The notes below the pieces were generated by a model. It saw only the letters and a list, made by a program, of their open reading frames with translations. It was not told the origin of the DNA and did no database searches. A DNA stretch of 64,000 bases from Streptomyces sp. NBC_00258 (GTDB lineage: Bacteria > Actinomycetota > Actinomycetes > Streptomycetales > Streptomycetaceae), in contig NZ_CP108081.1 of assembly GCF_036182465.1 (NCBI RefSeq), forward strand, positions 3,286,001-3,350,000, written 5' to 3'. Shown piece by piece: positions 17,827 to 26,101 of the stretch (positions are counted from its first letter, which is position 1; every line of letters starts with the position of its first letter). A program made the translations under genes and the position numbers.

Positions 17827-19092
17827 TCAGCCCCAGGGCAGCCACGCGCTCACCTGGAAGCCGCCGTCCTCCCCGGGCCCGTGCTCGAAGTGCCCGCCCG
17901 CGAGCGTGGTCCGTTCGGTGAGGCCGATGAGCCCCTGCCCGGAACCGGGGACATGGGGCACGTCGCCGGGCGGCGGCGGGTTGCGCACGGAGATGGTGAG
18001 CCCGTCGCCCGGCACTCCGGCCACCGTGACCGTGACCTCCGAGCCCGGGGCATGCTTACGGGCGTTGGTCAGGCCCTCCTGCGCGATGCGGTAGGCGGTG
18101 CGGCCGACGGACGCGGGGACCGTGCCGGCGTCCGTGACGCGGTTGTCCAGCGTGACCTTCATCCCGGCCTCACGGCTCTCGGAGACGAGCCCTTCCAGTG
18201 CCCCGAGCGTCGGCTGCGGCCTCCCGGACTCCTCCGGGCCGTCGCCGGAGGCCCGCAGTACACCGATGATCTCCCGCAGATCCTGCAGGGCCTCGTGCGC
18301 GCTCTCCCGGATGACCCCGGCGGCTCGCGCCACCTCGGCCTGGGGCGCGTCCGGGCGGAACTCCAGCGCCCCGGCGTGCACGCTGAGCAGGGTCAGCCGA
18401 TGGGCCAGGACGTCGTGCATCTCGCGCGCGATCGCCTCCCGGGCCAGCCGCTGGGCCTGCTCGGCCCGCAGCGCCGACTCGGTCTCGGCCCGGCGCGCCC
18501 GGTCCCGCAGACTCAGCATGAGCTGACGCTTGGACCGTACGAACATCCCCCAGCCGACCAGGGCGCCGGTCAGGAGCCCGGCGAAGGCGAGGGACAAGAC
18601 ATAGGGCAGGTCTGAATCGGGCCGCAGCCAGTAGAAGAGAGGCGTCGCGGCCAGGGAGACGCCGCTCGTCCAGGCGACGTACTTGAAGGGCCGGTGCACC
18701 GCGAGCGTGAACAGGGCCACCACGCCCGCGCCGCCCGCGGTGTTCGAGAGGAAGGAGACCGGGACCATCGCCACGGCGAGGCCGAGCGGCCAGCGTCGCC
18801 GGAGCCAGACGGCCGCGCAGGCGAGAGCCCCGAGCCACTGGTCGACGACCTCGAGCGGGTACGGCGTGTTCGGCTCCTTGGGCAGCGCGTCCGCTCCGAG
18901 AAGGCCGACGGCGACGGCCACCAGGAAGCAGGTGAAGTCGACGATCCAGTCACGCGCGGTGCGCTTAGGGCGTCCCGTCCGGCCGACGCTGTCCGGGTCG
19001 AGCTCCGCGGTGATGGCCGACGGCAGAAACCACCGGCGTCCGGGGAGAGGCGGCGGTTTCGGCAGATGCCCGGTGTCACTCACAATCGACAA
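17827..19092 (-). CDS. Sensor histidine kinase (NarL-type partner)
   Basis: A 421-residue membrane kinase. The N-terminal half has about four to five hydrophobic segments (residues 50-190) without a large sensor domain. The HisKA_3 phospho-acceptor lies in AIAREMHDVLAHRLT, with the His near residue 235. The HATPase domain shows N-box EGLTNARKHAPG and G-box GSGQGLIGLTER. It pairs with the response regulator downstream. With no extracytoplasmic domain, it probably senses a membrane or lipid-borne cue; the signal is unknown. Confidence 0.94.
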   Translation of the reverse strand: MSIVSDTGHLPKPPPLPGRRWFLPSAITAELDPDSVGRTGRPKRTARDWIVDFTCFLVAVAVGLLGADALPKEPNTPYPLEVVDQWLGALACAAVWLRRRWPLGLAVAMVPVSFLSNTAGGAGVVALFTLAVHRPFKYVAWTSGVSLAATPLFYWLRPDSDLPYVLSLAFAGLLTGALVGWGMFVRSKRQLMLSLRDRARRAETESALRAEQAQRLAREAIAREMHDVLAHRLTLLSVHAGALEFRPDAPQAEVARAAGVIRESAHEALQDLREIIGVLRASGDGPEESGRPQPTLGALEGLVSESREAGMKVTLDNRVTDAGTVPASVGRTAYRIAQEGLTNARKHAPGSEVTVTVAGVPGDGLTISVRNPPPPGDVPHVPGSGQGLIGLTERTTLAGGHFEHGPGEDGGFQVSAWLPWG

Positions 19093-19262
19093 AACTACGC
19101 ACCTCCGTCCGCTCGCACCGCCCCCGGCGCCTGATCAACGACCAAAGTCGCGGCACGTCAGACTTTGGGCGCGGCCTCACCGGACCGGTCCGGGACTTCC
19201 GTCGGGCATACCTCGCCCCGCGGCCGATGAGAGTGGGGGGTCCGCGGGGCGAGGATCCTTGT

Positions 19263-19466
19263 ATGAAGCAGGTGCTGGAGTTTCTCGGTGTGATCGCCCT
19301 CGTTCAGGGCGTGGCGGGCCTGGTCTACGAGTTCACCGGCCGGCTGCGCGGCTGGGGCCTCGTACAACGGCTCGACTTCCTCGACGGCCGCGAGATCTAC
19401 GGGAGCGTCGCCCTGCTCGTGCTGGCGTTCGCGCTGTTCGCGGCCGCGGAGAGCCGGAAGCCCTGA
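19263..19466 (+). CDS. Small membrane protein, unknown
   Basis: A 67-residue protein with two hydrophobic segments (FLGVIALVQGVAGLVY and ALLVLAFALFAAA) around a short charged loop. ATG 19263 is chosen; the frame is open from 19227. Nothing recognisable beyond its membrane nature. It is divergent from the histidine kinase and convergent with the ribonuclease gene, so it stands alone. Confidence 0.6.
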   Translation: MKQVLEFLGVIALVQGVAGLVYEFTGRLRGWGLVQRLDFLDGREIYGSVALLVLAFALFAAAESRKP

Positions 19467-19505
19467 CGAGCAGGGACCGGGCTTCCGGCGAACGGCCCGT
19501 GCCGG

Positions 19506-19898
19506 TCAGCAGCTGTAGTTGACCAGCTTGAACGAGGCGTAGTGGTCGGAGGTGTAGTAGTCCTCCTGGTTCTCCTCGCCGGTGACGATGCGACGCGCAC
19601 CGCGCGTGGACGAACCGGGCGTGATCACCGTGTACTCGTGGTAGTAGCCGGTGCTCTGCGAGGGCAGGATGCCTTCCCTGTTCTGGAAGACGCTGCCGTC
19701 CTGGGAGTAGGGGTAGGGACCGCCCTGCTCGATGAGGTCGAGCGTGTCGTGCGCCTGCGACGGCAGTGAGCCGTAGCAGATGCTGCCGACGGCGGTCACC
19801 GCCGCGTTCGCGGGAACCGTGGCGGCGCCGCCGATGAGCAGGGCGGACGTGAGGGCGACCAGAGCGCCGATGCGAGTGATTCGTGGGGGGAATCTCAT
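19506..19898 (-). CDS. Secreted guanyl-specific ribonuclease (RNase Sa/barnase family)
   Basis: A 130-residue precursor. Residues 1-34 are a Sec signal peptide ending in ANAA; the mature part of about 96 residues closely resembles Streptomyces RNase Sa. Matches include ICYGSLPSQAHDTLDLI, DGPFPYSQDG-like GGPYPYSQDG, the catalytic Glu in YYHEYTVITPG, the Arg pair in TRGARRIVTGE, and the catalytic His in SDHYASF. Two cysteines (near the mature N-terminus and the last residue) can form the single disulfide known in RNase Sa. I see no barstar-like inhibitor gene in the window. Confidence 0.93.
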   Translation of the reverse strand: MRFPPRITRIGALVALTSALLIGGAATVPANAAVTAVGSICYGSLPSQAHDTLDLIEQGGPYPYSQDGSVFQNREGILPSQSTGYYHEYTVITPGSSTRGARRIVTGEENQEDYYTSDHYASFKLVNYSC

Positions 19899-19930
19899 GC
19901 CCTCTAGCATGACGCGCGTAGACCATGGCA

Positions 19931-19942
19931 TGTCAATGTCAA
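19931..19942 (-). promoter_or_regulatory. Tandem -35 hexamers upstream of the ribonuclease gene
   Basis: On the minus strand TTGACA occurs twice back to back (19942-19937 and 19936-19931), followed by CCATGG and CTACGCGCG before the ATG at 19898. This is a likely promoter. No -10 element is clear enough to name. Confidence 0.45.
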
Positions 19943-20028
19943 GGACAGTGATTTCGTCCCGCAAGTCGGATGAGTTTTCCGGGAGTTAACGTGCGCCACG
20001 AGACCCCCGCACGGGAGCGCCCCGGCCT

Positions 20029-20658
20029 CTACGCGGCCCCCTCCGGCAGTTCGTACGTGCCGTACTCCGGGCGTCCTGCCAGGTCGTACGTGTGGATGGC
20101 GACGCCCTTGCTCGTGAGCCGCGCGCCCCTGTGCCGGAACGCGGTCGGCACGGCGCCCTCGGCGAAGAGACGGCGGCCCGTGCCGAGTACGACCGGGAAG
20201 GACAGCAGGTGCATCGTGTCGACGAGGTCGAGCGCGAGGAGGGACTGGGCGAGGGCGGCGCTGCCGTGAACCTGGAGTTCCCCGTCGGTCCTCTCCTTGA
20301 CCGCGGTGACCTCCTCGGCGAGATCGCCGCTGATCACCGTCGTGCCGGCCCATTCGGGCTGCGTGATGCTCGACGAGGCGACGTACTTCGGCAGGGAGTT
20401 GAGCTTCCCCGCGACCGGGTCGGCCGGGTCGGTCACCTTCGGCCAGAACCCGGCGAAGATCTCGTACGTGTGGCGGCCGAGCAGGAAGGCGCCCGCGCGG
20501 CCGAACACCTCGGTGATGAACTGCCCGAAGTCCTCGTCGTCGTACGGGAAACTCCAGCCGCCGTGCTCGAAGCCGTCGCGGCGGTCCTCGTCACGGCCGC
20601 CCGGAGCCTGATGGACGCCGTCGAGGGTGACGAAAGAGGTGAGAGTGAGCTTGCCCAT
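20029..20658 (-). CDS. Dihydrofolate reductase-like protein (RibD C-terminal family)
   Basis: A 209-residue protein of the RibD_C/dihydrofolate reductase superfamily. It begins with the typical beta strand LTLTSFVTLDGVHQAPGG; LLGRHTYEIFAGFWP and the nucleotide-binding ELQVHGSAALAQSLL follow. Such stand-alone proteins are predicted NAD(P)H-dependent reductases and rarely act in riboflavin or folate synthesis. It is monocistronic, between the ribonuclease gene and the 21-bp repeat block. Confidence 0.88.
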   Translation of the reverse strand: MGKLTLTSFVTLDGVHQAPGGRDEDRRDGFEHGGWSFPYDDEDFGQFITEVFGRAGAFLLGRHTYEIFAGFWPKVTDPADPVAGKLNSLPKYVASSSITQPEWAGTTVISGDLAEEVTAVKERTDGELQVHGSAALAQSLLALDLVDTMHLLSFPVVLGTGRRLFAEGAVPTAFRHRGARLTSKGVAIHTYDLAGRPEYGTYELPEGAA

Positions 20659-20739
20659 GACGTGCCTTCTTCCGAAGCGGGTGTCCTGTCATCAGCTCAG
20701 ACCCTCTGAGCACCCGCAACTCATCGGCCGCCCGCCGAC

Positions 20740-20844
20740 GGATCCGCGCCGCGCGCCTCTCGGTCCGTCCCGCGCGCCTCTGGATCCGCCCCTAGTACGT
20801 CCCGGTCCGTCTCGCGTACGTCCGGATCCGCCCCTCGTACGTCC
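20740..20844. repeat. Five tandem 21-bp repeats
   Basis: Five consecutive units of exactly 21 bp start at 20740, 20761, 20782, 20803 and 20824. Two alternating variants occur: GGATCCG-type and CGGTCCG-type units, the later ones ending in GTACGTCC. They lie between the divergent RibD-like and SDR genes. A short minus-strand frame (20721-20936) would read them as a heptapeptide repeat, but I do not call a gene. Confidence 0.8.
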
Positions 20845-20916
20845 TGTCCCGGCTCGGGTGACCTCGGTGTCCGTTCGCCGCCAGCACTCCGCCTGCCCGG
20901 CCGCTGGGATGGACCC

Positions 20917-21666
20917 ATGACCTCACAAGCAACCATGAACGGAACAGTGGCCCTCGTGACCGGCGGCAGTCGCGGTATCGGTGCCGCGACCGCCGTGCGG
21001 CTCGCTCGGGAGGGCGCGGATGTCGCCCTGACCTACGTACGCGACAAGGAGGCCGCGTGCGACGTCGTGGACCGGATCCGGGCGCTGGGGCGGCGGGCGC
21101 TCGCTCTCCGCGCGGACTCCGCCGACGCGGAGGAGGCCGGCGGGGCCGTGGAGCGCGCGGCGGAAGGGCTCGGGCGTCTCGACGTCCTCGTGAACAACGC
21201 GGCCGTCGGGCTTCTCGGCCCCCTGGACAGCTTCTCCCTCGCGGACGTCGACCGGGTCCTCGCCGTGAACGTGCGCGGTGTCTTCCTCGCGTCCCAGGCG
21301 GCGGCCGCGCGCATGGAGCGTGGCGGGCGGATCATCACCATCGGTACGTGTATGACTCAGCGTGTGCCTGGGCCCGGCGGCACGTTGTACGCGACCGGGA
21401 AGTCCGCCCTCGTCGGGCTGACCAAGGCGTTGGCCAGGGAGTTGGGTGAGCGGGGGATCACGGCGAACATCGTTCATCCCGGGCCGATCGATACGGATAT
21501 GAATCCGGCTGATGGGCCGTATGCGGGTGGGCAGGCCGCGATGACCGCGGTGGGGCGGTTCGGGACGGTCGAGGAAGTTGCCTCCGCGGTGGCGTATCTG
21601 GCGGGGGTGGAGGCGGGGTACGTCACCGGGGCGGAGTTCTCTGTCGACGGAGGTCACGCCGCCTGA
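20917..21666 (+). CDS. SDR-family oxidoreductase (BdcA-like)
   Basis: A 249-residue short-chain dehydrogenase/reductase with the cofactor motif TGGSRGIG, structural NNAAVG and active-site YATGK. It resembles E. coli BdcA-type proteins (ITANIVHPGPIDTDMNPADGP). The position of the usual catalytic Ser (14 residues before Tyr) is Thr in TIGTCM, a conservative but notable change. ATG 20917 or ATG 20935 could start it. Family III-like SDRs reduce small carbonyls with NADPH; the substrate is unknown. It ends against a family A repeat. Confidence 0.88.
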   Translation: MTSQATMNGTVALVTGGSRGIGAATAVRLAREGADVALTYVRDKEAACDVVDRIRALGRRALALRADSADAEEAGGAVERAAEGLGRLDVLVNNAAVGLLGPLDSFSLADVDRVLAVNVRGVFLASQAAAARMERGGRIITIGTCMTQRVPGPGGTLYATGKSALVGLTKALARELGERGITANIVHPGPIDTDMNPADGPYAGGQAAMTAVGRFGTVEEVASAVAYLAGVEAGYVTGAEFSVDGGHAA

Positions 21667-21688
21667 CTCCGGCGGGGCCGAGTTTTTC

Positions 21689-21802
21689 GCCCCCGCCGCC
21701 CCTACCCATTCCCGTCACTACTCGGGGGCCGGCCCCCGAACCCCCGCTCCTCAAACGCCGGAGAGGCTAGCCAGTAGCCCGTCCGGCGTTTGAGGACGAG
21801 GA
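21689..21802. repeat. Intergenic repeat, family A (copy 2)
   Basis: About 83 bases nearly identical to 15621-15703, ending in CCTCAAACGCCGG, then the reverse complement CCGGCGTTTGAGG. The result is a long stem-loop between the convergent SDR and allantoicase genes. Confidence 0.8.
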
Positions 21803-21812
21803 ACTCCCCGCC

Positions 21813-22943
21813 TCAGCCCCCGAGTTCCTGATGCCGCGCAGCCAACCGCGTCGCGCCGTCCTCCGTCAGGGAACCGAACAGCCGCAGCCGCGAGATGCCC
21901 CCGTCAGGGAAGATGTCGACGCGCGCATGCGTGCCGACGGCCGGGCCGGCGAGGACGAACCGGTGGTTCGTGTCGGGCTGCAGGCGGGTGCGGGGCAGAA
22001 CCTCGGCCCACTCCCCGTCCACACCGTCCCGCACCGAAACCGACGCCCACCCGGCCGAGTTGCCCTTCAGATACGCCGTGTCGATCTCGACCGCACGGAT
22101 CTCGGACCGCGCGACGAGCTGGTAGCGAATCCAGTCGTGCCCCTGATCCCGCCGCCGCCGCGTCTCCCAGCCGTCGTCCATCTTGCGGGAACGCCCCGGC
22201 TGGATGGTGTTGGTGGCGGGTGAGTAGAAGAGGTTGGACGCGTCCTCGACCTGCCCGCCGTTCTCCAGGGCGACGACGTCGAAGGTGCCGAGGACCGAGA
22301 GCCACCGCGGGTCGGGGACGACCTCGCCGTACACCCGAAGGCGCGCGATGCCACCGTCCGGGTGCTGGTTGACGCGGAGGTGGGTGATGCGCTGCTCCAC
22401 GTCGACGGCGAAGCCGTTGGCCGCGTGACCGCCGACCGCCGTGCGCGGGACGAGCGTCGTCCACTTCACGTCGTCCGCGAGGAGTTCCTCGGGGGACGGG
22501 GAACCGGGGACCGAGGCACCCTCGACGGACACCGCCTGCGGGTAGTTGCCGCGGAAGTGGGCGGTGTCGATGACGATGCCCCGTACGACACCGGGCGCGC
22601 CGAGGCGTACGAGCGCCCAGTCGTGGTCGTCTGCCGTGGGCCACGGGTGCTCGGCGGAGGCACCACGCCGGCGCCGGGTCTCCCAGCCGTCCATGATCTT
22701 GCCCTTGTGCCCGAAGTGCTCGGGGTCGAACTCGGCCCGCTCGGGCAGGAGCAGGTTCTCGCGCTGGGCGAAGAACTCGTCGTTGGCGGCGATGACCCCG
22801 GCGCCGAGCTGCCGGTCGGCGAGGTTGGCGTACTGGGTGAAGGGGAAGTCGGCGCTGCGGTGGTCCGCGTACGGGTCGCCGCCTCCGTAGGGGTTCGCGT
22901 CGCCGGTGAAACGGGCCAGGGGGGATTGGTGCTGCGCCGTCAC
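21813..22943 (-). CDS. alc: Allantoicase
   Basis: A 376-residue enzyme hydrolysing allantoate to ureidoglycolate and urea. It shows the expected internal duplication of two jelly-roll domains, each with a MDGWETRRRR-like segment (KIMDGWETRRRRG near residue 85 and RKMDDGWETRRRR near 255) and the IDTAHFRGNYP / IDTAYLKGNSAG pair. GTG 22943 is the start. It is read after allantoinase on the same strand, with a 168-bp gap containing tandem T-rich repeats. The product needs ureidoglycolate lyase, which is not in the window. Confidence 0.95.
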   Translation of the reverse strand: MTAQHQSPLARFTGDANPYGGGDPYADHRSADFPFTQYANLADRQLGAGVIAANDEFFAQRENLLLPERAEFDPEHFGHKGKIMDGWETRRRRGASAEHPWPTADDHDWALVRLGAPGVVRGIVIDTAHFRGNYPQAVSVEGASVPGSPSPEELLADDVKWTTLVPRTAVGGHAANGFAVDVEQRITHLRVNQHPDGGIARLRVYGEVVPDPRWLSVLGTFDVVALENGGQVEDASNLFYSPATNTIQPGRSRKMDDGWETRRRRDQGHDWIRYQLVARSEIRAVEIDTAYLKGNSAGWASVSVRDGVDGEWAEVLPRTRLQPDTNHRFVLAGPAVGTHARVDIFPDGGISRLRLFGSLTEDGATRLAARHQELGG

Positions 22944-23040
22944 AGTGATCAGGTCTGCCTTTCGGGAGTCGGCCGCTGCGGGTGCGGGGTCGTGCGCGAA
23001 TCGCTGGTACGGGTACCGGCTCTTCTTCCTCTTTCAGTGG

Positions 23041-23105
23041 GCTCTGTTTTCAGCGTGCTCTGTCTTTTGTGGTCTCTGTACTTTTGCGGGCTCTGTCTCT
23101 TGCGG
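23041..23105. repeat. Tandem 16-bp repeats between allantoinase and allantoicase
   Basis: Four copies of a 16-17 bp unit beginning (G/T)CTCTGT start at 23041, 23057, 23073 and 23090, each followed by a T-rich run. A degenerate fifth unit precedes them. The stretch is T-rich on the plus strand, so A-rich in the mRNA of the minus-strand genes, and is noticeably AT-richer than its surroundings. Confidence 0.75.
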
Positions 23106-23111
23106 GGCCAA

Positions 23112-24461
23112 CTACGGGCGCCTGGACAGGAGTTGCCCCCTCGGATCAGCGAACTGCCCGTCCGTCACGATGCGTTCGCCGCGCAGCCACGTGGACCTGA
23201 CGACGCCGTGCAGAGTTCGGCCCGCGTACGCGGTGACCCGGTTGCGGTGCTGGAGCGCGGCGGGGTCGACGGTGAAGGTCTCGTCGGGTGCGAGGACCGC
23301 GAAGTCGGCGTCGAGGCCGACCGCGATGGCGCCCTTGCGGTCGTCGAGGCCGACCAGCCCGGCCGTGCGCGAGGACATCCAGCGGACCACGTCCTCCAGG
23401 CCGTACCCGCGCGCCCGGGCCGCGGTCCAGACGGCGGACAGGCTGAGCTGGAGGCCGGAGATGCCGCCCCACGCGGTCGCGAAGTCGTCGGTCTTCAGGT
23501 CGGCCGTCGACGGGGAGTGGTCGGTGACCACGCAGTCGATCGTGCCGTCGGCCAGCGCCTGCCACAGCAGGTCCTGGTTGGCGGCCTCACGGATCGGCGG
23601 GCAGCACTTGAACTCGCTTGCTCCGTCCGGGACTTCCTCGGCCGTCAGGGTCAGATAGTGGGGGCAGGTCTCGACCGTGACGCGTACGCCCTCGGCCTTG
23701 GCGGCGGCGATCAGCGGCAGCGCGTCGCTGGACGACAGGTGCAGCACGTGGACGCGCGCGTTGAGGCGCTTGGCCTGGCCGATGAGGTTCGCGATGGCGG
23801 TGTCCTCGGCGTCGCGCGGTCGCGAGGCAAGGAAGTCGGCGTACCTCTGGCCGCTCTTCTGCGGGGCCGCCGCGAGGTGGTGCGGGTCCTCGGCGTGCAC
23901 GATCAGCAGACCGTCGAATCCGGCGATCTCCGCGAGGGACAGGGCGAGTTGCTCCTGGTCCAGCTCGGGGAACTCGTCGACCCCGGAGGGCGACAGGAAC
24001 GCCTTGAAGCCGAAGACGCCCGTGTCGTGCAGCGGCCGCAGGTCCTTGACGTTGCCGGGCAGGGCGCCGCCCCAGAAACCGACGTCGATGTGCGCCTTGG
24101 AACGGGCGACGTCCTTCTTGATGCGAAGGTGGTCGACCGTCGTGGTCGGCGGCAGGGAGTTGAGGGGCATGTCGACCAGGGTCGTGATGCCGCCGGCCGC
24201 CGCGGCGCGTGTGGCGGTCCAGAAGCCCTCCCACTCCGTGCGGCCCGGGTCGTTGACGTGCACGTGGGTGTCGACGAGGCCGGGCAGCAGGACGTCGTCG
24301 CCGAAGTCCTCCAGCCGTGCCCCGGCCGGCACCTCGGCGTCGTGCGCGAGCACGGCCGTGATCTTCCCCCCGGAGACGGCGACCGAGGCGGCGCGCGTCC
24401 CTTCGGGGGTGATCACGCGCGTCGAGCGCAGGACCAATTCGCCCCATCCGTCGTCGGACAC
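23112..24461 (-). CDS. allB: Allantoinase
   Basis: A 449-residue amidohydrolase opening the hydantoin ring of allantoin to allantoate. The binuclear metal site is complete: DTHVHVNDPG (HxH), the carbamylated Lys in GFKAFLSP, His in IVHAEDPH and LHLSS, and Asp in VVTDHSPS. The frame extends to 24503, but GTG 24461 begins the conserved SDDGWGELVLRSTRVITPEG region. It is divergent from the IclR regulator across a 296-bp control region with two operator-like motifs, and is followed by allantoicase. Confidence 0.96.
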   Translation of the reverse strand: MSDDGWGELVLRSTRVITPEGTRAASVAVSGGKITAVLAHDAEVPAGARLEDFGDDVLLPGLVDTHVHVNDPGRTEWEGFWTATRAAAAGGITTLVDMPLNSLPPTTTVDHLRIKKDVARSKAHIDVGFWGGALPGNVKDLRPLHDTGVFGFKAFLSPSGVDEFPELDQEQLALSLAEIAGFDGLLIVHAEDPHHLAAAPQKSGQRYADFLASRPRDAEDTAIANLIGQAKRLNARVHVLHLSSSDALPLIAAAKAEGVRVTVETCPHYLTLTAEEVPDGASEFKCCPPIREAANQDLLWQALADGTIDCVVTDHSPSTADLKTDDFATAWGGISGLQLSLSAVWTAARARGYGLEDVVRWMSSRTAGLVGLDDRKGAIAVGLDADFAVLAPDETFTVDPAALQHRNRVTAYAGRTLHGVVRSTWLRGERIVTDGQFADPRGQLLSRRP

Positions 24462-24537
24462 CCGGACCCCTCTCCATGCCGCACGTCTCTCCACGCGGCA
24501 CATGTCTCTGTGCCGCCCGCTGCCTTCCGCCGTTTAC

Positions 24538-24569
24538 TTCCACGTAACGGAATTCAACGTTCTGTTGAA
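24538..24569. promoter_or_regulatory. Regulon motifs in front of allantoinase
   Basis: Motif 1 TTCC-N7-GGAA is at 24538-24552. It is directly abutted by motif 2 TTCAAC-N5-GTTGAA at 24553-24569. On the minus strand this reads motif 2 then motif 1, the same order as before malate synthase. The TTGAAT at the 3' end of motif 2 (minus strand) would be the -35 hexamer. Confidence 0.7.
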
Positions 24570-24645
24570 GGAGTCTTCACTCCCCGCTTCATGCCGTCAA
24601 GAGTCGACTTCTCCCCTGACCGCCTCAGGTGAATTCCCTGGACGT

Positions 24646-24681
24646 TTCCACAAAGCGGAATTACACTTCCACCACGCAGAA
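24646..24681. promoter_or_regulatory. Paired TTCC-N7-GGAA motifs in front of the IclR gene
   Basis: Two copies: TTCC-ACAAAGC-GGAA at 24646-24660 and TTCC-ACCACGC-AGAA at 24667-24681, 21 bp centre to centre (two helical turns). They lie upstream of the IclR-type regulator gene, so autoregulation is likely. Confidence 0.7.
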
Positions 24682-24757
24682 CGTAACCACACCGAGCCGT
24701 GCAGTCAACCAACTGCCGGGTAGGCTGCCTCCCTGCCCGCCTGAAAGGACCGCGCCC

Positions 24758-25558
24758 GTGCCGACGTCCAGCGCCAGCACCACCGACGCCAAGCCAGCCG
24801 CCGCCTCCGGTGGCGTCCAGTCTCTTGAGCGCGCCTTCGATCTGCTGGAGAGGATGGCGGACGCGGGCGGTGAGGTCGGGCTGAGCGAGTTGTCCGCGAG
24901 CAGCGGGCTGCCGCTGCCCACCATCCACCGTCTCATGCGCACGCTCGTGGCCTGCGGATATGTACGCCAGCAGGCCAACCGGCGCTATGCGCTCGGCCCG
25001 CGTCTGATCCGGCTCGGCGAGTCCGCGTCCCGGCTGCTCGGCACCTGGGCCCGCCCCTACCTGGCGCGCCTGGTCGAGGAGACCGGCGAGACGGCGAACA
25101 TGGCACTGCTCGACGGCGACGAGATCGTGTACGTGGCGCAGGTGCCGTCCAAGCACTCGATGCGGATGTTCACCGAGGTGGGCCGCCGGGTACTGCCGCA
25201 CTCCACGGGCGTCGGCAAGGCCCTGCTCGCACACGTCCCGGCCGACGAGGTGCGCGCCCTCCTGTCCCGTACGGGCATGCCCGCGGCGACGGAGAAGACG
25301 ATCACGACCCCGGACGAGTTCCTCAGCGCGCTCGAAGAGGTACGGAGCGCCGGGTACGCGGTGGACGACAACGAGCAGGAGATCGGGGTCCGCTGCCTCG
25401 CCGTCTCCGTGCCCAACTCCCCCACCGCAGCGGCGATTTCGATCTCCGGTCCGGCCGGCCGTGTCACGGAGACGGCGACGGACCGGATCGTGCCCGTGCT
25501 CCAGCAGGTGGCGGTGGAGCTGTCGGAGGCCCTGGCCAGTTCGGGATCGACCACCTGA
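24758..25558 (+). CDS. allR: IclR-family regulator of allantoin/glyoxylate genes (AllR-like)
   Basis: A 266-residue regulator. The N-terminal winged helix (about residues 22-85) shows VQSLERAFDLLERMADAGG and LPLPTIHRLMRTLVACGY. The IclR effector domain follows, with HSTGVGKALLA and GYAVDDNEQEIGVRCLAVSV, a typical effector-binding signature. GTG 24758 is supported by GAAAGGA upstream. It is divergent from allantoinase. In S. coelicolor an IclR-family protein in the same position, AllR, controls allantoin degradation, so I infer the same role and that it binds the TTCC-N7-GGAA sites. Alternative: a general glyoxylate-responsive repressor. Confidence 0.9.
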   Translation: MPTSSASTTDAKPAAASGGVQSLERAFDLLERMADAGGEVGLSELSASSGLPLPTIHRLMRTLVACGYVRQQANRRYALGPRLIRLGESASRLLGTWARPYLARLVEETGETANMALLDGDEIVYVAQVPSKHSMRMFTEVGRRVLPHSTGVGKALLAHVPADEVRALLSRTGMPAATEKTITTPDEFLSALEEVRSAGYAVDDNEQEIGVRCLAVSVPNSPTAAAISISGPAGRVTETATDRIVPVLQQVAVELSEALASSGSTT

Positions 25559-25564
25559 ACGAAG

Positions 25565-25879
25565 TCAGCGCCGGGGCGGCTCTCCGAAGAGTTCCACCGC
25601 GCTGCGTACGCCCGCGAGCCCGGCGGACAGTGCGCTGACCGAGCCGATGGAACCGGCGATCAGGAGCAGTGAGCGGCGCAGGCGCGGCACTTCCGGCATC
25701 CCGGTGACGGCCATCGCGGCAAGGGCCGCGAGCTCGTCCTCCGCTATGCCCCGGTCCGGGAACTCGGCCGGATGCGCGGCGAGTTCGCGGCGCAGCCTGG
25801 ACACCGCGGTCCGCAACTCCGCCACTCTCGGATCCTCGTCGCTGCCGGTCACTGGCCTCTGTCCCAAGCTCCGCAACAC
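25565..25879 (-). CDS. Small conserved actinobacterial protein (DUF5955-like)
   Basis: A 104-residue protein: an Arg/Glu-rich helix (ELRTAVSRLRRELAAHPAEF), a middle helix DRGIAEDELAALAAM, and a hydrophobic stretch LLLIAGSIGSVSALSAGLAGV near residues 70-92. It resembles small Streptomyces proteins annotated DUF5955. GTG 25879 is preceded by GGGGGAG; the longer frame to 26017 is not needed. It converges with the IclR gene, only 6 bp apart. Function unknown. Confidence 0.7.
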   Translation of the reverse strand: MLRSLGQRPVTGSDEDPRVAELRTAVSRLRRELAAHPAEFPDRGIAEDELAALAAMAVTGMPEVPRLRRSLLLIAGSIGSVSALSAGLAGVRSAVELFGEPPRR

Positions 25880-26101
25880 AGCTCTCCCCCTCGCACGTCT
25901 TAGTGCGCGATACGTGGTGCCTGCTCCGCGCCGCCGCCCAAATCCGTCCCGTGGCGCTGGTCGGGCGCCCAGGGACGCGGGACAGTAAACGCCACCCGAT
26001 GCGGTGGGCGCCACCACGAGGACCGAAATTCAGTCCCCGGACACCGCGAGGCCCGCAGGGGTTCCGGGGCACGTCCGCCCCCGGTCGGGTATGCAGGGGG
26101 G

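Noticed and set aside
20721..20936. 71-codon minus frame with heptapeptide repeats
   Set aside because: It arises from the 21-bp DNA repeats, overlaps the SDR start and lacks a ribosome site.
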